From NCBI RefSeq assembly GCF_013299185.1, contig NZ_JAAFKG010000011.1:62001-126000 (forward strand): a stretch of DNA of 64,000 nt, written 5' to 3'. Below the pieces are notes generated by a model, which had not been told where the DNA came from, did not search any database, and was given only the letters and a program-made list of their open reading frames with translations. This DNA is from Microcoleus sp. bin48.metabat.b7b8b9.023 (GTDB lineage: Bacteria; Cyanobacteriota; Cyanobacteriia; Cyanobacteriales; Microcoleaceae). Position numbers and translations under genes: made by a program. Shown one piece after another: positions 34,901 to 43,061 of the stretch (position 1 is the first letter of the stretch; each line of letters opens with the position of its first letter).

Positions 34901-37429
34901 GCGCTGTTGTTTCTTAAGCCGGGATATATAGATCCAGGGTATCACTCTGGGTTACTCTCGCTACAATTACTAGAACGTTTTCACGCTAAAGAAATTGAGT
35001 CTAAATTACAACTGATTTTTAACGTCTTTATTCGCCCTCATAAAGAGCGTGGACGTGCCAGCTTAATTCCCTTTCTAAATGGATTACAGGCTGGCTTAGA
35101 TACAGGAGAATTTGAGTATGCTTCCTACTGTGCTATGAATTACTGCAATCACCTTTTCTTCACAGGAGAAAATCTCAAAGAAACTAAACAATTGCAGGAA
35201 CAATATCGAGATTTATTAGTTAAGTTGAAATTAGAATTCTCGATGCTTTTTTTTGGAATTTGGAGGCAAGCTGCTTTGAACCTAATGGGAGAATCTGTGG
35301 AGGCAACCCATTTGGTAGGAGAAAGCTTTGATGAAACATTGACAATACCTCAGTTAAAAATATCTAATAGCTTTACACTGCTATTTTCTGTATATGTTGC
35401 GAAGTCTATCCTACTGTATTTGTTAGGAAATTATACAGCCTGTCTCGAACATTCTATCTTGGCATCTGAGTGTATTAACAGTGAGTTTTCACCTATGATG
35501 GTGTCTTTGCACAAATTTTATTACTCATTAGCACTTTTGGCGAACTATCCCGATGCCGATCTAGCGATTGTAGAGTCTAATCAGGAAACTTTGCAAAAAT
35601 GGGCGGACTATGCGCCGATGAATTTCAAGCATAAGTATGATTTGGTGGTCGCCGAAAAAAATCGAATTTTAGAGCAAAAAACAGAGGCCATAGAACTGTA
35701 CGATCGCGCGATCGCCGGAGCCAAAGCCAACGAATACATCCAAGAAGAAGCCTTAGCCAACGAGCTCGCTGCTAAATTCTACCTCGACTGGGGCAAAGAA
35801 AAAGTCGCCGCAGGCTATATGCAGGAAGCGTATTACTGCTATGCCCGCTGGGGAGCCAAAGCCAAAATCGATGATTTAGAAAAACGCTATCCCCAACTGC
35901 TGGTTCCCATATTGCAACCGGGGCGCGATCGCCATTTTCTCACCGAAAACCGCCTGCAAACTGCTGATAAATCTTCATTGAGCGATCGAACTATCCAAAC
36001 AATCTCCTCTAGCAGCAGCATTTCTGAATCCCTCGATTTTGCTACCATTTGCAAAGTATCACAAGCTTTATCGAGTGAAATTCAACTAGATCAATTGCTC
36101 TCTACCTTCCTGCAAGTATTGATCGAAAATGCCGGAGCAACCAAGGCTGCTCTGCTGTTGCTCAAAGACGATAATCTGACGGTGGAAGCCCTAGCGAACC
36201 TAAATGAAAGCGTTACCTTACTATCAATCCCCTTAGCAAGCAGTGAATTGCTTCCCGTCACAGCGATCGACTATGTTAAACGTACCTTAAAAACCGTCGT
36301 ACTGGATGATGCGACAGCAGGAACCGATTTTATGGCTGACTCGTATTTCGTGCAACAACAGCCCAAAAGTGTTCTGTGCACGCCGATTGTGTATCAGGGT
36401 AAATTAATCGGGTTGCTGTATCTAGAAAATAACTTGACAATTGGGGCATTTACGGACGATCGCACTCTAGTCATCCAACTGTTGTGCGCCCAAGCGGCCA
36501 TCTCCCTCGAAAATGCCAGCTTGTACCAACAATCTCAAGCTTATGCCCAAGAATTAGAACGATCGCTCTTTGACTTGCAGCAAGCCCAGTTACAGCTCGT
36601 ACAGAGCGAAAAAATGTCCGCCTTGGGCAATCTCGTCGCCGGAGTCGCCCACGAAATCAACAATCCCGTCGGCTTTATTAACGGCAATATTGACGAAGCA
36701 ACGACTACCATCAAAGATGTGATTAACCACTTAAAATTATATCAAGAAAAGCTGCCAAATCCCGGCGAAGAAATCGAACAAGATGCTGAGGATATTGATT
36801 TGGAGTATGCCTTAGCAGATTTGCCCAAGATGCTGTCGTCGATGAAAGTGGGGTGCGATCGCATTCGCGGTATCAGCACGAGCCTCCGCACCTTCTCCAG
36901 AGCCGATAAAGACTACAAAGTTCCTTTTAATATTCATGAAGGGATTGACAGTACGCTCTTAATTCTCAAACACCGACTGAAAGCTAACGAACACCGTCCG
37001 GCGATCGAAGTTGTCACCGATTACGGAAATCTGCCTCGAATCGAATGTTTTCCCGGTCAACTGAACCAAGTTTTTATGAATTTGCTCAGCAATGCGATCG
37101 ATGCCCTAGATGAGTCAAGTCAAGGCCGCAGTTTTGATCGAATTGAAGCGAATCCTAATTGTATCAGGGTGCGGAGCGGTTTGGAGGGCGATCGCCATAT
37201 CAAAATTACAATTGCCGATAACGGTGCGGGGATGACTGAATCTGTGAAACAGCGGATTTTTGACCATTTGTTCACCACGAAGGCGGTAGGAAAAGGTACT
37301 GGGTTGGGATTGGCGATCGCCCGTCAAATCGTTGTGGAAACCCACGGTGGTAAGTTGAGCTGCAACTCTGCGGTTGGTGAGGGGACTGAATTTGCGATCG
37401 TCCTACCTGTTAGTCAAGAAAGTCATTAG
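31985..37429 (+). CDS. Hybrid Ser/Thr kinase-AAA-GAF-histidine kinase (HstK type)
   Basis: An 1814-residue multidomain signalling protein. A Ser/Thr kinase covers residues 10-270 (VAIKVL, IIHKDIKPANIL, LIDFS in place of DFG). An AAA/ORC-like ATPase starts at the Walker A GFSGIGKT near 339-346. A long helical TPR-like region runs 750-1300, a GAF domain about 1365-1515, then a histidine kinase: H-box GVAHEINNPVG, N-box LLSNAIDALDE and G-boxes DNGAGM and GKGTGLGLAI. This architecture is the cyanobacterial HstK family, which couples Ser/Thr and His phosphorylation. No TM segment is seen. Two palindromic repeats lie in frame (32953-32990 and 33750-33792). Confidence 0.92.
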   Translation: MTTQNFTLTGYEIVDRIYSGTRTLVYRGFRTSDKQPVAIKVLRSEYPSFSELVQFRNQYTIAKNLNLPGIIETYSLETYQNSYALVMEDFGGISLKEWREQAETAPNLRDFLQMAIDISGTLDILCRHRIIHKDIKPANILINPETKQVKLIDFSIASLLPRETQTLMNPNVLEGTLCYLSPEQTGRMNRGIDYRTDFYSLGVTFYELLAGELPFQSNDPMELVHSHIAKQPPSLHSMKPEIPQVLSQIVSKLMAKNAEDRYQSALGLKFDLEFCLRQLEESGQIGIFAVAQRDLCDRFIIPEKLYGRETEVKTLLEAFERVASPLTKGGQRGVEMMLVAGFSGIGKTVVVNEVHKPIVRQRGYFIKGKFDQFNRNIPFSAFVQAFRDLMGQLLSESDEKLEKWQTQILQALGDNGQVIIEVIPELETIIGQQPPATELSGTAAQNRFNLVFQNFIRVFTAKEHPLVMFLDDLQWADSASLQLMQLLMSESKTNYLLVIGAYRDNEVFAAHPLMLTLNAVVKTGATVNTITLEPLSSKSLNNLIADTLNCTPDLATPLTDLVAQKTQGNPFFATQFLKALHQDGLISFTPVAPPDRGGSYGGWQCDIARVREAALTDDVVEFMALQLQKLPAITQDILKLAACIGNQFDLNTLAIVSAGSQTEVATSLWKALQSGLILPQSEVYKFYVGESIHDKEQDAQIVNYKFLHDRVQQAAYSLIAEDQKQSTHLKIGFLLLQSITETERELNIFNIVNQLNLGIDALAAESFTKAKQVTKDELAELNLIAGRKAKASAAYEAALRYSNTALTLLTENSWEDQYEFSLALHLETIELEYLNANFARSAELAELTLQHTKTVLDKVAVHQLKIQFHIAQNNMLKAIETGLKALDILGFSLSLSSDIDLANIEIPSLDSVNSLQAMTDPFELAKVQILASLISPAYFAQPDLFPKVTLAVIQASFEYGYSALSAVGYGFGALLFLKPGYIDPGYHSGLLSLQLLERFHAKEIESKLQLIFNVFIRPHKERGRASLIPFLNGLQAGLDTGEFEYASYCAMNYCNHLFFTGENLKETKQLQEQYRDLLVKLKLEFSMLFFGIWRQAALNLMGESVEATHLVGESFDETLTIPQLKISNSFTLLFSVYVAKSILLYLLGNYTACLEHSILASECINSEFSPMMVSLHKFYYSLALLANYPDADLAIVESNQETLQKWADYAPMNFKHKYDLVVAEKNRILEQKTEAIELYDRAIAGAKANEYIQEEALANELAAKFYLDWGKEKVAAGYMQEAYYCYARWGAKAKIDDLEKRYPQLLVPILQPGRDRHFLTENRLQTADKSSLSDRTIQTISSSSSISESLDFATICKVSQALSSEIQLDQLLSTFLQVLIENAGATKAALLLLKDDNLTVEALANLNESVTLLSIPLASSELLPVTAIDYVKRTLKTVVLDDATAGTDFMADSYFVQQQPKSVLCTPIVYQGKLIGLLYLENNLTIGAFTDDRTLVIQLLCAQAAISLENASLYQQSQAYAQELERSLFDLQQAQLQLVQSEKMSALGNLVAGVAHEINNPVGFINGNIDEATTTIKDVINHLKLYQEKLPNPGEEIEQDAEDIDLEYALADLPKMLSSMKVGCDRIRGISTSLRTFSRADKDYKVPFNIHEGIDSTLLILKHRLKANEHRPAIEVVTDYGNLPRIECFPGQLNQVFMNLLSNAIDALDESSQGRSFDRIEANPNCIRVRSGLEGDRHIKITIADNGAGMTESVKQRIFDHLFTTKAVGKGTGLGLAIARQIVVETHGGKLSCNSAVGEGTEFAIVLPVSQESH
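32950..32992. repeat. In-frame C/G palindrome in the hybrid kinase gene
   Basis: CCCCCCTTACCAAGGGGGG and a following GAGGGGGGTC segment. Translated as ASPLTKGGQRGV, it sits between the kinase and ATPase domains. It is the same family as 1948-2040. Confidence 0.7.
33748..33793. repeat. Second in-frame palindrome in the hybrid kinase gene
   Basis: CCCCGTAGCCCCCCCTGATC pairs with GATCGAGGGGGGAGCTACGG across a short overlap. Translated as VAPPDRGGSYGGW, it sits in the C-terminal part of the ATPase region. Confidence 0.7.
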
Positions 37430-37707
37430 TGATGTCCCAGAAGAGCGAACATTAGTCATTAGTGATGATAGCGGTTTTAAACATAGGTTTGTAGTGAGGA
37501 CTTTAGTCCGCATCCATCCGAGGACTCGCATTCGGAACGATCGAACCTATTTGCCACCACTCCAGACACTGGCAAAATTTCCCGCGCCGCTTCAGCAATT
37601 TGCCAAAATCTCAACTATGCTAACGTAGGCAAGCAGCAATGCCTTGTCACGCAGGCGATTGACATACTTTAAAACAATTTATTTTATTGAGGAGCGGTGT
37701 ATTCCCT
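37430..37707. other. Spacer with one GGACTTTAGTCC repeat
   Basis: GGTTTGTAGTGAGGACTTTA at 37484-37503 starts one unit of the GGACT family with no partner arm. The rest is unremarkable. A GAGGAG Shine-Dalgarno sequence at 37689-37694 serves the next gene. Confidence 0.6.
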
Positions 37708-39384
37708 ATGGCAAACCTGATCGGCACGGACAGCAACGACTTTATTCTAGGTACTCCGCAGGGCGATCGAATTCGGGGCTTAGATGGCGATGACACACTG
37801 CTGGGCGCGAATGGAGATGATACCGTAGAGGGCGACGCAGGCAAGGATCAGCTTCTCGGAGGCGATGGAGCAGATTCGCTGCTTGGGGGTGAAGGAAATG
37901 ACGAGCTCATTGGCAACCAAGGCCGCGATTTTCTTTCCGGTGGCAATGGGGACGACTCGGTTCGCGGCGGTTTGGGTAACGATACTCTCGATGGCAACGA
38001 CGGGTTAGACAGCTTGTTGGGAGATGCAGGGGACGACTTGGTTCGTGGTAACGGAGGCAATGATGTGATTGCCGGGGGTACTGGCAACGATACCCTCAGA
38101 GGGAATGACGGCGACGATTCCGTGTTCGGGAATAGTGATGATGACTATCTCTACGGGGATTTTGGGAACGATTCTCTCAACGGCGGTAGCGGGCGAGATC
38201 AACTGTTTGGCCTTGATGGCAACGACTATTTGGCCGGCAGTGACGGTGACGATACTTTGTACGGGAATGCTGGCAGAGATTCGCTCTTGGGAGAATCCGG
38301 CAACGATCAACTATTCGGCGGCAAGGCTGACGATACACTTTCTGGTGGCAGCGGTTTGGATACCCTTCGCGGCGATCAAGGTGACGACTGCCTCATGGGA
38401 GATGAAGGTAATGATTTCCTATTTGGTGGCAAAGGTAATGATGTTCTCGACGGCGGTTTTGGCGATGATTCTTTGGCCGGAGGTCTGGGCGACGATACAA
38501 TTTTGGGTAGTTTTGGCAATGACAATTTATTTGGGGCAGAGGGTAATGATTCTCTGGTTGGAGGTGAGGGTTCGGATACTCTAACTGGTGGTAGCGGCAG
38601 TGATATTTTTGGATTGGGAGCCGGCCCGGGAAGTTTGGTTTTAATTACTGATTACAATGAGGCTGAGGATTTCTTTGGACTGCCGAGCAGTTTATCTTTC
38701 AGTCAACTGCAAGTTCGCCAAGGTAATGGTGCCAATCTCAGAGATACGGTAATTACGATCGACGGGAAGCTGTTAGCAATTTTGGTCAACACTCCGTCGG
38801 CGCTGATCGATGCCACTGATTTTATCAGTGTGAGTGGGACGTTTTCCCCCAGGCCGACGACTACGACGACTACGACGACTACGACTACGACTACTACGGG
38901 AACGGAAACGACTCCAACTCCGACGACTACGACTCCAACTCCGACGACTACGATTACGACTCCAACTCCGACGACTACGACTCCAACTCCGACGACTACG
39001 ACTCCAACTCCGACGACTACGACTACGACTCCAACTCCGACGACTACGACTCCAACTCCGACGACTACGACTCCAACTCCGACGACTACGACTCCAACTC
39101 CGACGACTACGACTCCAACTCCGACGACTACGACTCCAACTCCGACGGCTACGACTCCAACTCCGACGACTACGACTCCAACTCCGACGACTACGACTCC
39201 AACTCCGACGGTTTCGAGGATTCCGACTGCGCCGACTGTTACCGTACCTGATTCAATGGTGTCAATTAGTTCGATCGCCCCGACACCGAGTCCGGGACTC
39301 TTGCCGATGCCCGGCCAGATGCCGGTATTTCCTGCAATGCTGCCGAGTCCGATACCCGTACCTCCTACACCTTTCGGGTTCTAG
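37708..39384 (+). CDS. RTX-type calcium-binding repeat protein with TPTPTTT tail
   Basis: A 558-residue protein. Residues 1-300 consist of about 28 nonapeptides of the haemolysin type (GGxGxDxLx; e.g. GGDGADSLLG, GGEGNDELIG), which bind calcium in a parallel beta-roll. A small globular segment follows (LVLITDYNEAEDFFGLPSSL), then about 17 units of TPTPTTT encoded by a 21-nt minisatellite, and a Pro-rich end. No N-terminal signal peptide is present, as usual for type I-secreted RTX proteins. The start ATG 37708 has GAGGAG upstream with a long 13-nt spacing; an upstream TTG at 37687 overlaps that site. Probably a surface or matrix protein. Confidence 0.85.
   Translation: MANLIGTDSNDFILGTPQGDRIRGLDGDDTLLGANGDDTVEGDAGKDQLLGGDGADSLLGGEGNDELIGNQGRDFLSGGNGDDSVRGGLGNDTLDGNDGLDSLLGDAGDDLVRGNGGNDVIAGGTGNDTLRGNDGDDSVFGNSDDDYLYGDFGNDSLNGGSGRDQLFGLDGNDYLAGSDGDDTLYGNAGRDSLLGESGNDQLFGGKADDTLSGGSGLDTLRGDQGDDCLMGDEGNDFLFGGKGNDVLDGGFGDDSLAGGLGDDTILGSFGNDNLFGAEGNDSLVGGEGSDTLTGGSGSDIFGLGAGPGSLVLITDYNEAEDFFGLPSSLSFSQLQVRQGNGANLRDTVITIDGKLLAILVNTPSALIDATDFISVSGTFSPRPTTTTTTTTTTTTTTGTETTPTPTTTTPTPTTTITTPTPTTTTPTPTTTTPTPTTTTTTPTPTTTTPTPTTTTPTPTTTTPTPTTTTPTPTTTTPTPTATTPTPTTTTPTPTTTTPTPTVSRIPTAPTVTVPDSMVSISSIAPTPSPGLLPMPGQMPVFPAMLPSPIPVPPTPFGF
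38853..39210 (+). repeat. 21-nt minisatellite encoding TPTPTTT
   Basis: Tandem copies of ACTCCAACTCCGACGACTAC with a final G (21 nt), plus ACG/ACT trinucleotide runs at the start. Near-identity between units means the copy number is prone to slippage while the frame is kept. Confidence 0.9.
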
Positions 39385-39402
39385 GTGCAACAGCGCCCTT
39401 CT

Positions 39403-39451
39403 GTGATGAGTTTTGAGTTAATGTCAACGTCACCAACTCAAAACTCATCAC
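39403..39451. terminator. Bidirectional terminator-like palindrome
   Basis: GTGATGAGTTTTGAGTT pairs perfectly (17 bp) with AACTCAAAACTCATCAC. It lies between the convergent RTX gene and the next minus-strand gene and overlaps the latter's stop codon. T-tracts are short. It is the same family as 21247. Confidence 0.6.
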
Positions 39452-39813
39452 TATTTAAGGTCTTCCTCAGTCCCGGCCGAGTCATTTTCAGACTTGGCCG
39501 GATCGTTTTCTAGTGGAGATAATTGTTGGGCGTACCCCAAGATCGATCGAAGTTTCATACGCTGGATGTAAGGCCAGCCGCCATTGGCTTCAATATTCCT
39601 GAGCAGTTTGTAAACTGCTTGGCGGTTGTCGGGAAAAGATGCTTGGAACAAACCGTCCCGAATTTCCTGGTGCGAAGCTTCCAGGGCCCGCAGCAGGGTC
39701 AAAAGCAGCACACTGTCTCCCTGACAACTTTCGGCTAAAGTCCGAATCGCCTCTGTCAGCGATTGCAGTTGAGACTGCAACTTTTCTGACTCTAAATTTT
39801 TGCCGTTGTCCAT
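39451..39813 (-). CDS. Conserved cyanobacterial hypothetical protein
   Basis: A 120-residue acidic, mostly helical protein (LQSQLQSLTEAIRTLAESCQ, ALEASHQEIRDGLFQ, and a C-terminal acidic tail). There is no signal peptide or membrane segment. The pattern is typical of a conserved cyanobacterial soluble protein, but I do not recognise a function. The start ATG 39813 lies 390 bp from the structured RNA in the psbO leader, on the opposite strand. Confidence 0.65.
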   Translation of the reverse strand: MDNGKNLESEKLQSQLQSLTEAIRTLAESCQGDSVLLLTLLRALEASHQEIRDGLFQASFPDNRQAVYKLLRNIEANGGWPYIQRMKLRSILGYAQQLSPLENDPAKSENDSAGTEEDLK

Positions 39814-40206
39814 ACCGCTGCTTCCTTTGAAATCTACAAGGCGTTTGTCCCCAGCCTTTTGGTGAGCCGACTAATCGAGCTAGTGGCGATCGCCATTCGG
39901 GGCCAATAAGCAACGTAACTTAAGTGGGTTGACGATCGCAAGATTTATTTGCAGTTCAAGTCAGGAAAAGAGCACAACCCGTCGTACCATGTGTATTGGG
40001 CTGCGATCCGAACATGATTGAGAAATCATAAGTTCTTGCTGATTTTCACCGCACTAGCTCGATTTTTTGAGTGAAAGCCAGTGTCGGTGAAGCGAGCCAT
40101 CTGGATCTAAATGCTGCTATGGCGCTGGCCTAGCCTGCCGGCGGGCAATTATATTTTGCTCGAACTAGGGCTTTTTCTTAATATAATCCGATGTTGGATA
40201 TTGAGG
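39814..40206. other. Intergenic region upstream of the psbO leader RNA
   Basis: About 390 bp between divergent transcription units. No gene or repeat family is recognised. If the RNA at 40207 is an OMEGA RNA, the last 16 or so bases here would act as its guide. The psbO promoter must lie here or inside the element. Confidence 0.5.
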
Positions 40207-40611
40207 TTGGGAGTCAGGAACTCAGGGCTAAAAGCCACTGAGCTTGTAAGAAATTGCAAGCTGTTCTGACCAGACCCCTATACGGAGGAGACGTTATTTA
40301 GGTCACGACACCGGCGAATGCGACGCCAGTTTTCCGCTCTGTCACCTGCGATTAAACAGTTTTAAAGTCACTGAAACAGTGTCGCAGGTCTAACAAGCCT
40401 TTATAACCAGGTCGAGGCGAACATTACCCCGCAAGGGAGGCTCCATCAGGAGCGAACATTATGCGTACAGGGTTGTAAGATTTGAGATGGTAATTGTCCC
40501 ATCGAAAGTACATTACAAAAGTACACCGGACTTTTACAACTCCAAGGCGGTAATGGAAAGATTCAAGGCGATTGAAATCGCCTGGTCGTTTTTCTCTCAG
40601 GTCTAAAGACT
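40207..40611 (+). ncRNA. HEARO/OMEGA RNA (IscB/IsrB-associated type), standalone
   Basis: A dense set of nested helices: GTCAGGAAC/GTTCTGAC (40213/40263) enclosing two hairpins, CTCAG-GGCT/AGCCACTGAG (40221/40233) and AGCTTG/CAAGCT (40241/40257). GGCG/CGCC lies at 40313/40324. ACCTGCGA/TCGCAGGT (40344/40382) encloses CACTG/CAGTG. GCTCC/GGAGC is at 40440/40449 and GGGTTGTAA/TTACAACTCC at 40470/40534. The pieces GCCAGTT, ACAAGCC and GCGAACATTACC match, in the same order, elements I remember from IscB-type OMEGA RNAs (HEARO). No IscB or IsrB gene is present. A perfect 8-bp palindrome at 40566-40583 may mark the far end, and GTGA at 40612 fits the reported insertion preference. Family identity is from memory; the fold is seen directly. 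Confidence 0.7.
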
Positions 40612-40640
40612 GTGAGTTTCCCAGTTACCGAGTTTTTTTT

Positions 40641-41486
40641 ATGAAATATCGTGCTTTAATTGTTGCACTTTTAGCATTTTGCATGAGTGCGCTGGTTGCT
40701 TGTTCTTCTGCTCCTACTGATACCACGGTGGCGACTACCGAGTTGCTCACCTACGACGAGATTAGAGGTACGGGATTGGCTAATAACTGCCCTAGCTTGG
40801 CAGAAACTTCTCGGGGATCGATCCCGATTGAAGCGGGCGGCACCTATAAACTGACTGGTATGTGTTTGCAGCCCACAACTTACTTTGTGAAGGAAGAAGC
40901 AGCCAACAAACGCCAAGAGGCAGAATTTGTGCCTGGTAAATTGTTGACACGGTTCACGTCGAGCATTGACCAAGTTCAAGGTACGCTCAAGGTTGGTAAT
41001 GACGGTACTCTGACTTTTACAGAAGAGGACGGCTTGGACTTTCAAGCAATTACAGTTCAGTTACCGGGTGGAGAGCAAGTACCTTTCTTGTTCACCATTA
41101 AAGAGTTAGTGGCTACTTCCGATCCGGGAGTCGTTGCGCTCAATACTTCTACCGATTTCCAAGGGGAATTTAACGTTCCTTCTTACCGCAGCGCAGGCTT
41201 TTTAGACCCTAAAGGTCGCGGTGTATCGACGGGCTACGACAATGCTGTCGCGTTGCCGGCTACTGACAATTCCAAGCTGAAACGCTCTAATGTTAAGTTA
41301 GCTGACACCCGTACCAAGGCTGGCAAAATTTCTCTCCAAATTGCTAAGGTCAACAGCGCTACTGGCGAAATTGGCGGTATTTTTGAAAGCGTACAGCCTT
41401 CTGATACTGATTTGGGAGCTAGACCTGCTCTGGACGTGAAAATTCGTGGCTTGTTTTACGCTCGGATTGAGCCTTCTGTTTCGTAA
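40641..41486 (+). CDS. psbO: Photosystem II manganese-stabilizing protein PsbO
   Basis: A 281-residue extrinsic 33-kDa protein that stabilises the oxygen-evolving Mn4CaO5 cluster at the lumenal side of photosystem II. LTYDEIRGTGLANNCP, the second Cys of the disulfide in TGMCLQPTTYFVKEE, and GFLDPKGRGVSTGYDNAVALP are diagnostic. The export signal ends LVACSS, a lipobox-like sequence. Start ATG 40641 is chosen by homology to this leader; the open frame back to 40572 is within the upstream RNA. That RNA ends about 30 nt before this ATG, and no strong Shine-Dalgarno sequence is visible. Confidence 0.96.
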   Translation: MKYRALIVALLAFCMSALVACSSAPTDTTVATTELLTYDEIRGTGLANNCPSLAETSRGSIPIEAGGTYKLTGMCLQPTTYFVKEEAANKRQEAEFVPGKLLTRFTSSIDQVQGTLKVGNDGTLTFTEEDGLDFQAITVQLPGGEQVPFLFTIKELVATSDPGVVALNTSTDFQGEFNVPSYRSAGFLDPKGRGVSTGYDNAVALPATDNSKLKRSNVKLADTRTKAGKISLQIAKVNSATGEIGGIFESVQPSDTDLGARPALDVKIRGLFYARIEPSVS

Positions 41487-42058
41487 AATTGTCTTTCTCG
41501 ATCGATCCTCTGCGAGGGCTTCGCCAACGCACTCGAGCAGTTTTTTGTCCTAAAGCTACTGCTCGCCCTTCATTAGCCAACAGTCTTTAGAAAGATAACT
41601 GAAGACTGTTGACTAATGACTAAATTTATGATTAAAGTGTTATTGACTTGCCAGTTATTAAATTAGAATTTTTGATTAATTGAAGTATTGCGTTTAAACA
41701 AATTTGCGACTACAATATGGTGTGAAAAATAAACATCAGTAGAAATACGGATTTTGCTGAACACTTCTCGGATGACCCCGACCAAAAACTGAAGCCCTGA
41801 CGCTCGCTTAGGGTCGATCGCCAAATTTTAGACCAAAGTTGAAGCTCACAAATTAATCTGTGGAGTTTTAAAATCTAAAATTTAAAATCGACTGACTCCG
41901 CCAAATCCTTGCACAGTCCCAAACTTTAACTGGTGTGTCTGCTGTCACAGCTTTTAAGTGCTAGGATTACACCACAGCAAGATTATTTTTTTTAGACTAG
42001 ATTAAAAACCCGGTCTAAAGCAACATCAGTCCCCTGCTCTACCAACCCTTATGCCACC
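41487..42058. other. 572-bp region between psbO and sigF
   Basis: Begins with a GC-rich imperfect stem (CCTCTGCGAGG region, 41508-41518) and a T6 run at 41541, a possible psbO terminator. An inverted pair of short repeats follows (AGCCAACAGTCTTTAG and GAAGACTGTTGACTAATGAC). The last 100 bp, AT-rich, should carry the sigF promoter. No gene is seen. Confidence 0.45.
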
Positions 42059-42832
42059 ATGTCTACCACAATCCCCAACGAGCTAAAAAGCGAAAATTTG
42101 CAATTGTTGCGCGAGTACCAAAATTCTGGCTCGAACGAAGTCCGCAATCAGTTAGTTCAACTGAATATTGGACTGGTGAGAAAAGAAGTTTACCACTGGA
42201 TCAATCAGTGCTCTGAAAGCTACGACGATTTGCTGCAAGTTGGGTGCATTGGGTTGATTAGGGCTATAGAGCGATTTGATATCTCGAAGGGACACGCTTT
42301 TAGTTCCTTTGCAATTCCCTACATTCGGGGCGAAATTCAACACTACTTGCGGGACAAAAGCCCTTCTGTGCGAGTTCCGCGCCACTGGTTGGCCCTGGAA
42401 CGCAAATCTGTCGCAGCGATCAAGGATTTGCAGGTGCAGTTGAACCGCAAACCTACGGATGCTGAAATAGCAGCAGTGCTTGAGGTTTCTGTAGCAGAAT
42501 GGCAAGAAATTAAGTTAGCGCATCTCAATCGATCGCCTTTAAGTTTAGACGCGCCGGTGCAGGATGAAGATGAGGGGGCGACTTGTCTGGGAGAATTGGT
42601 GCCCGATAGCAAATATCGGAGTTTTCAGTTGGCGCAAGAAGATCAAATTCGCGTACAGCAAGCTTTGGCGATGTTGGAACAACGGACTCGGGAGATATTG
42701 GAGTTTGTTTTTCTGTACGATTTGACGCAGAAGGAAACGGCCGAACGCTTGGGTATTAGCGCGGTGACTGTTTCTCGGCGAGTTAAGAAAGGGCTGGATT
42801 TGCTGAAGGAAATTATGACCAAACAGCTTTAG
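42059..42832 (+). CDS. sigF: RNA polymerase sigma factor, SigF-type (group 3)
   Basis: A 257-residue sigma-70 family factor of the SigB/SigF/SigG type. Region 2 has YDDLLQVGCIGLIRAIERFD and FSSFAIPYIRGEIQHYLRDK, region 3 RVPRHWLALE, and region 4 LTQKETAERLGISAVTVSRR as the -35-binding helix-turn-helix. Region 1 is short, as in group 3. Cyanobacterial SigF controls pilus and motility genes and stress responses. The start ATG 42059 is out of frame with a neighbouring ATG at 42051. No anti-sigma gene is adjacent. Confidence 0.9.
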   Translation: MSTTIPNELKSENLQLLREYQNSGSNEVRNQLVQLNIGLVRKEVYHWINQCSESYDDLLQVGCIGLIRAIERFDISKGHAFSSFAIPYIRGEIQHYLRDKSPSVRVPRHWLALERKSVAAIKDLQVQLNRKPTDAEIAAVLEVSVAEWQEIKLAHLNRSPLSLDAPVQDEDEGATCLGELVPDSKYRSFQLAQEDQIRVQQALAMLEQRTREILEFVFLYDLTQKETAERLGISAVTVSRRVKKGLDLLKEIMTKQL

Positions 42833-42837
42833 TAAGT

Positions 42838-43018
42838 TGACAGTTGACAGTTGGCAGTAGTCATTAGTCAGTGGTCAGTGGTCAGTTGTCAGTTACTATC
42901 AATGACCAATGACCAATGACCCATGATATCATGTCCGGTCGATTACGATAACAAAAACGGTTCGTAGTGCGGACTTCAGTCCGCAGCATTTTGCGGACTG
43001 AAGTCCGCACTACGAACG
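42838..43018. repeat. Dispersed short repeats and a GCGGACT hairpin
   Basis: Direct TTGACAGTTG and CAGTGGTCAGT units are followed by GTAGTGCGGACTTCAGTCCG and its complement CGGACTGAAGTCCGCACTAC (42962-43014), a perfect hairpin of the GGACT family. Paired ATCATGTCCGGTCGATTA and TAATCGATCGGACACGATAT flank it. Confidence 0.75.
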
Positions 43019-43061
43019 AATATTATTGCTGTTAATCGATCGGACACGATATGACAAATTT

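Noticed and set aside
38834-39406. Long frame rich in Arg and Leu overlapping the RTX gene
   Set aside because: It is the +1 reading of the TPTPTTT minisatellite and RTX codons; the RTX frame has the family match and the Shine-Dalgarno sequence.
40280-40300. CCCTATACGG resembling part of a magnesium (M-box) riboswitch, attractive in front of a photosystem gene
   Set aside because: The rest of the M-box core does not follow, whereas the order of helices and conserved pieces fits a HEARO/OMEGA RNA.
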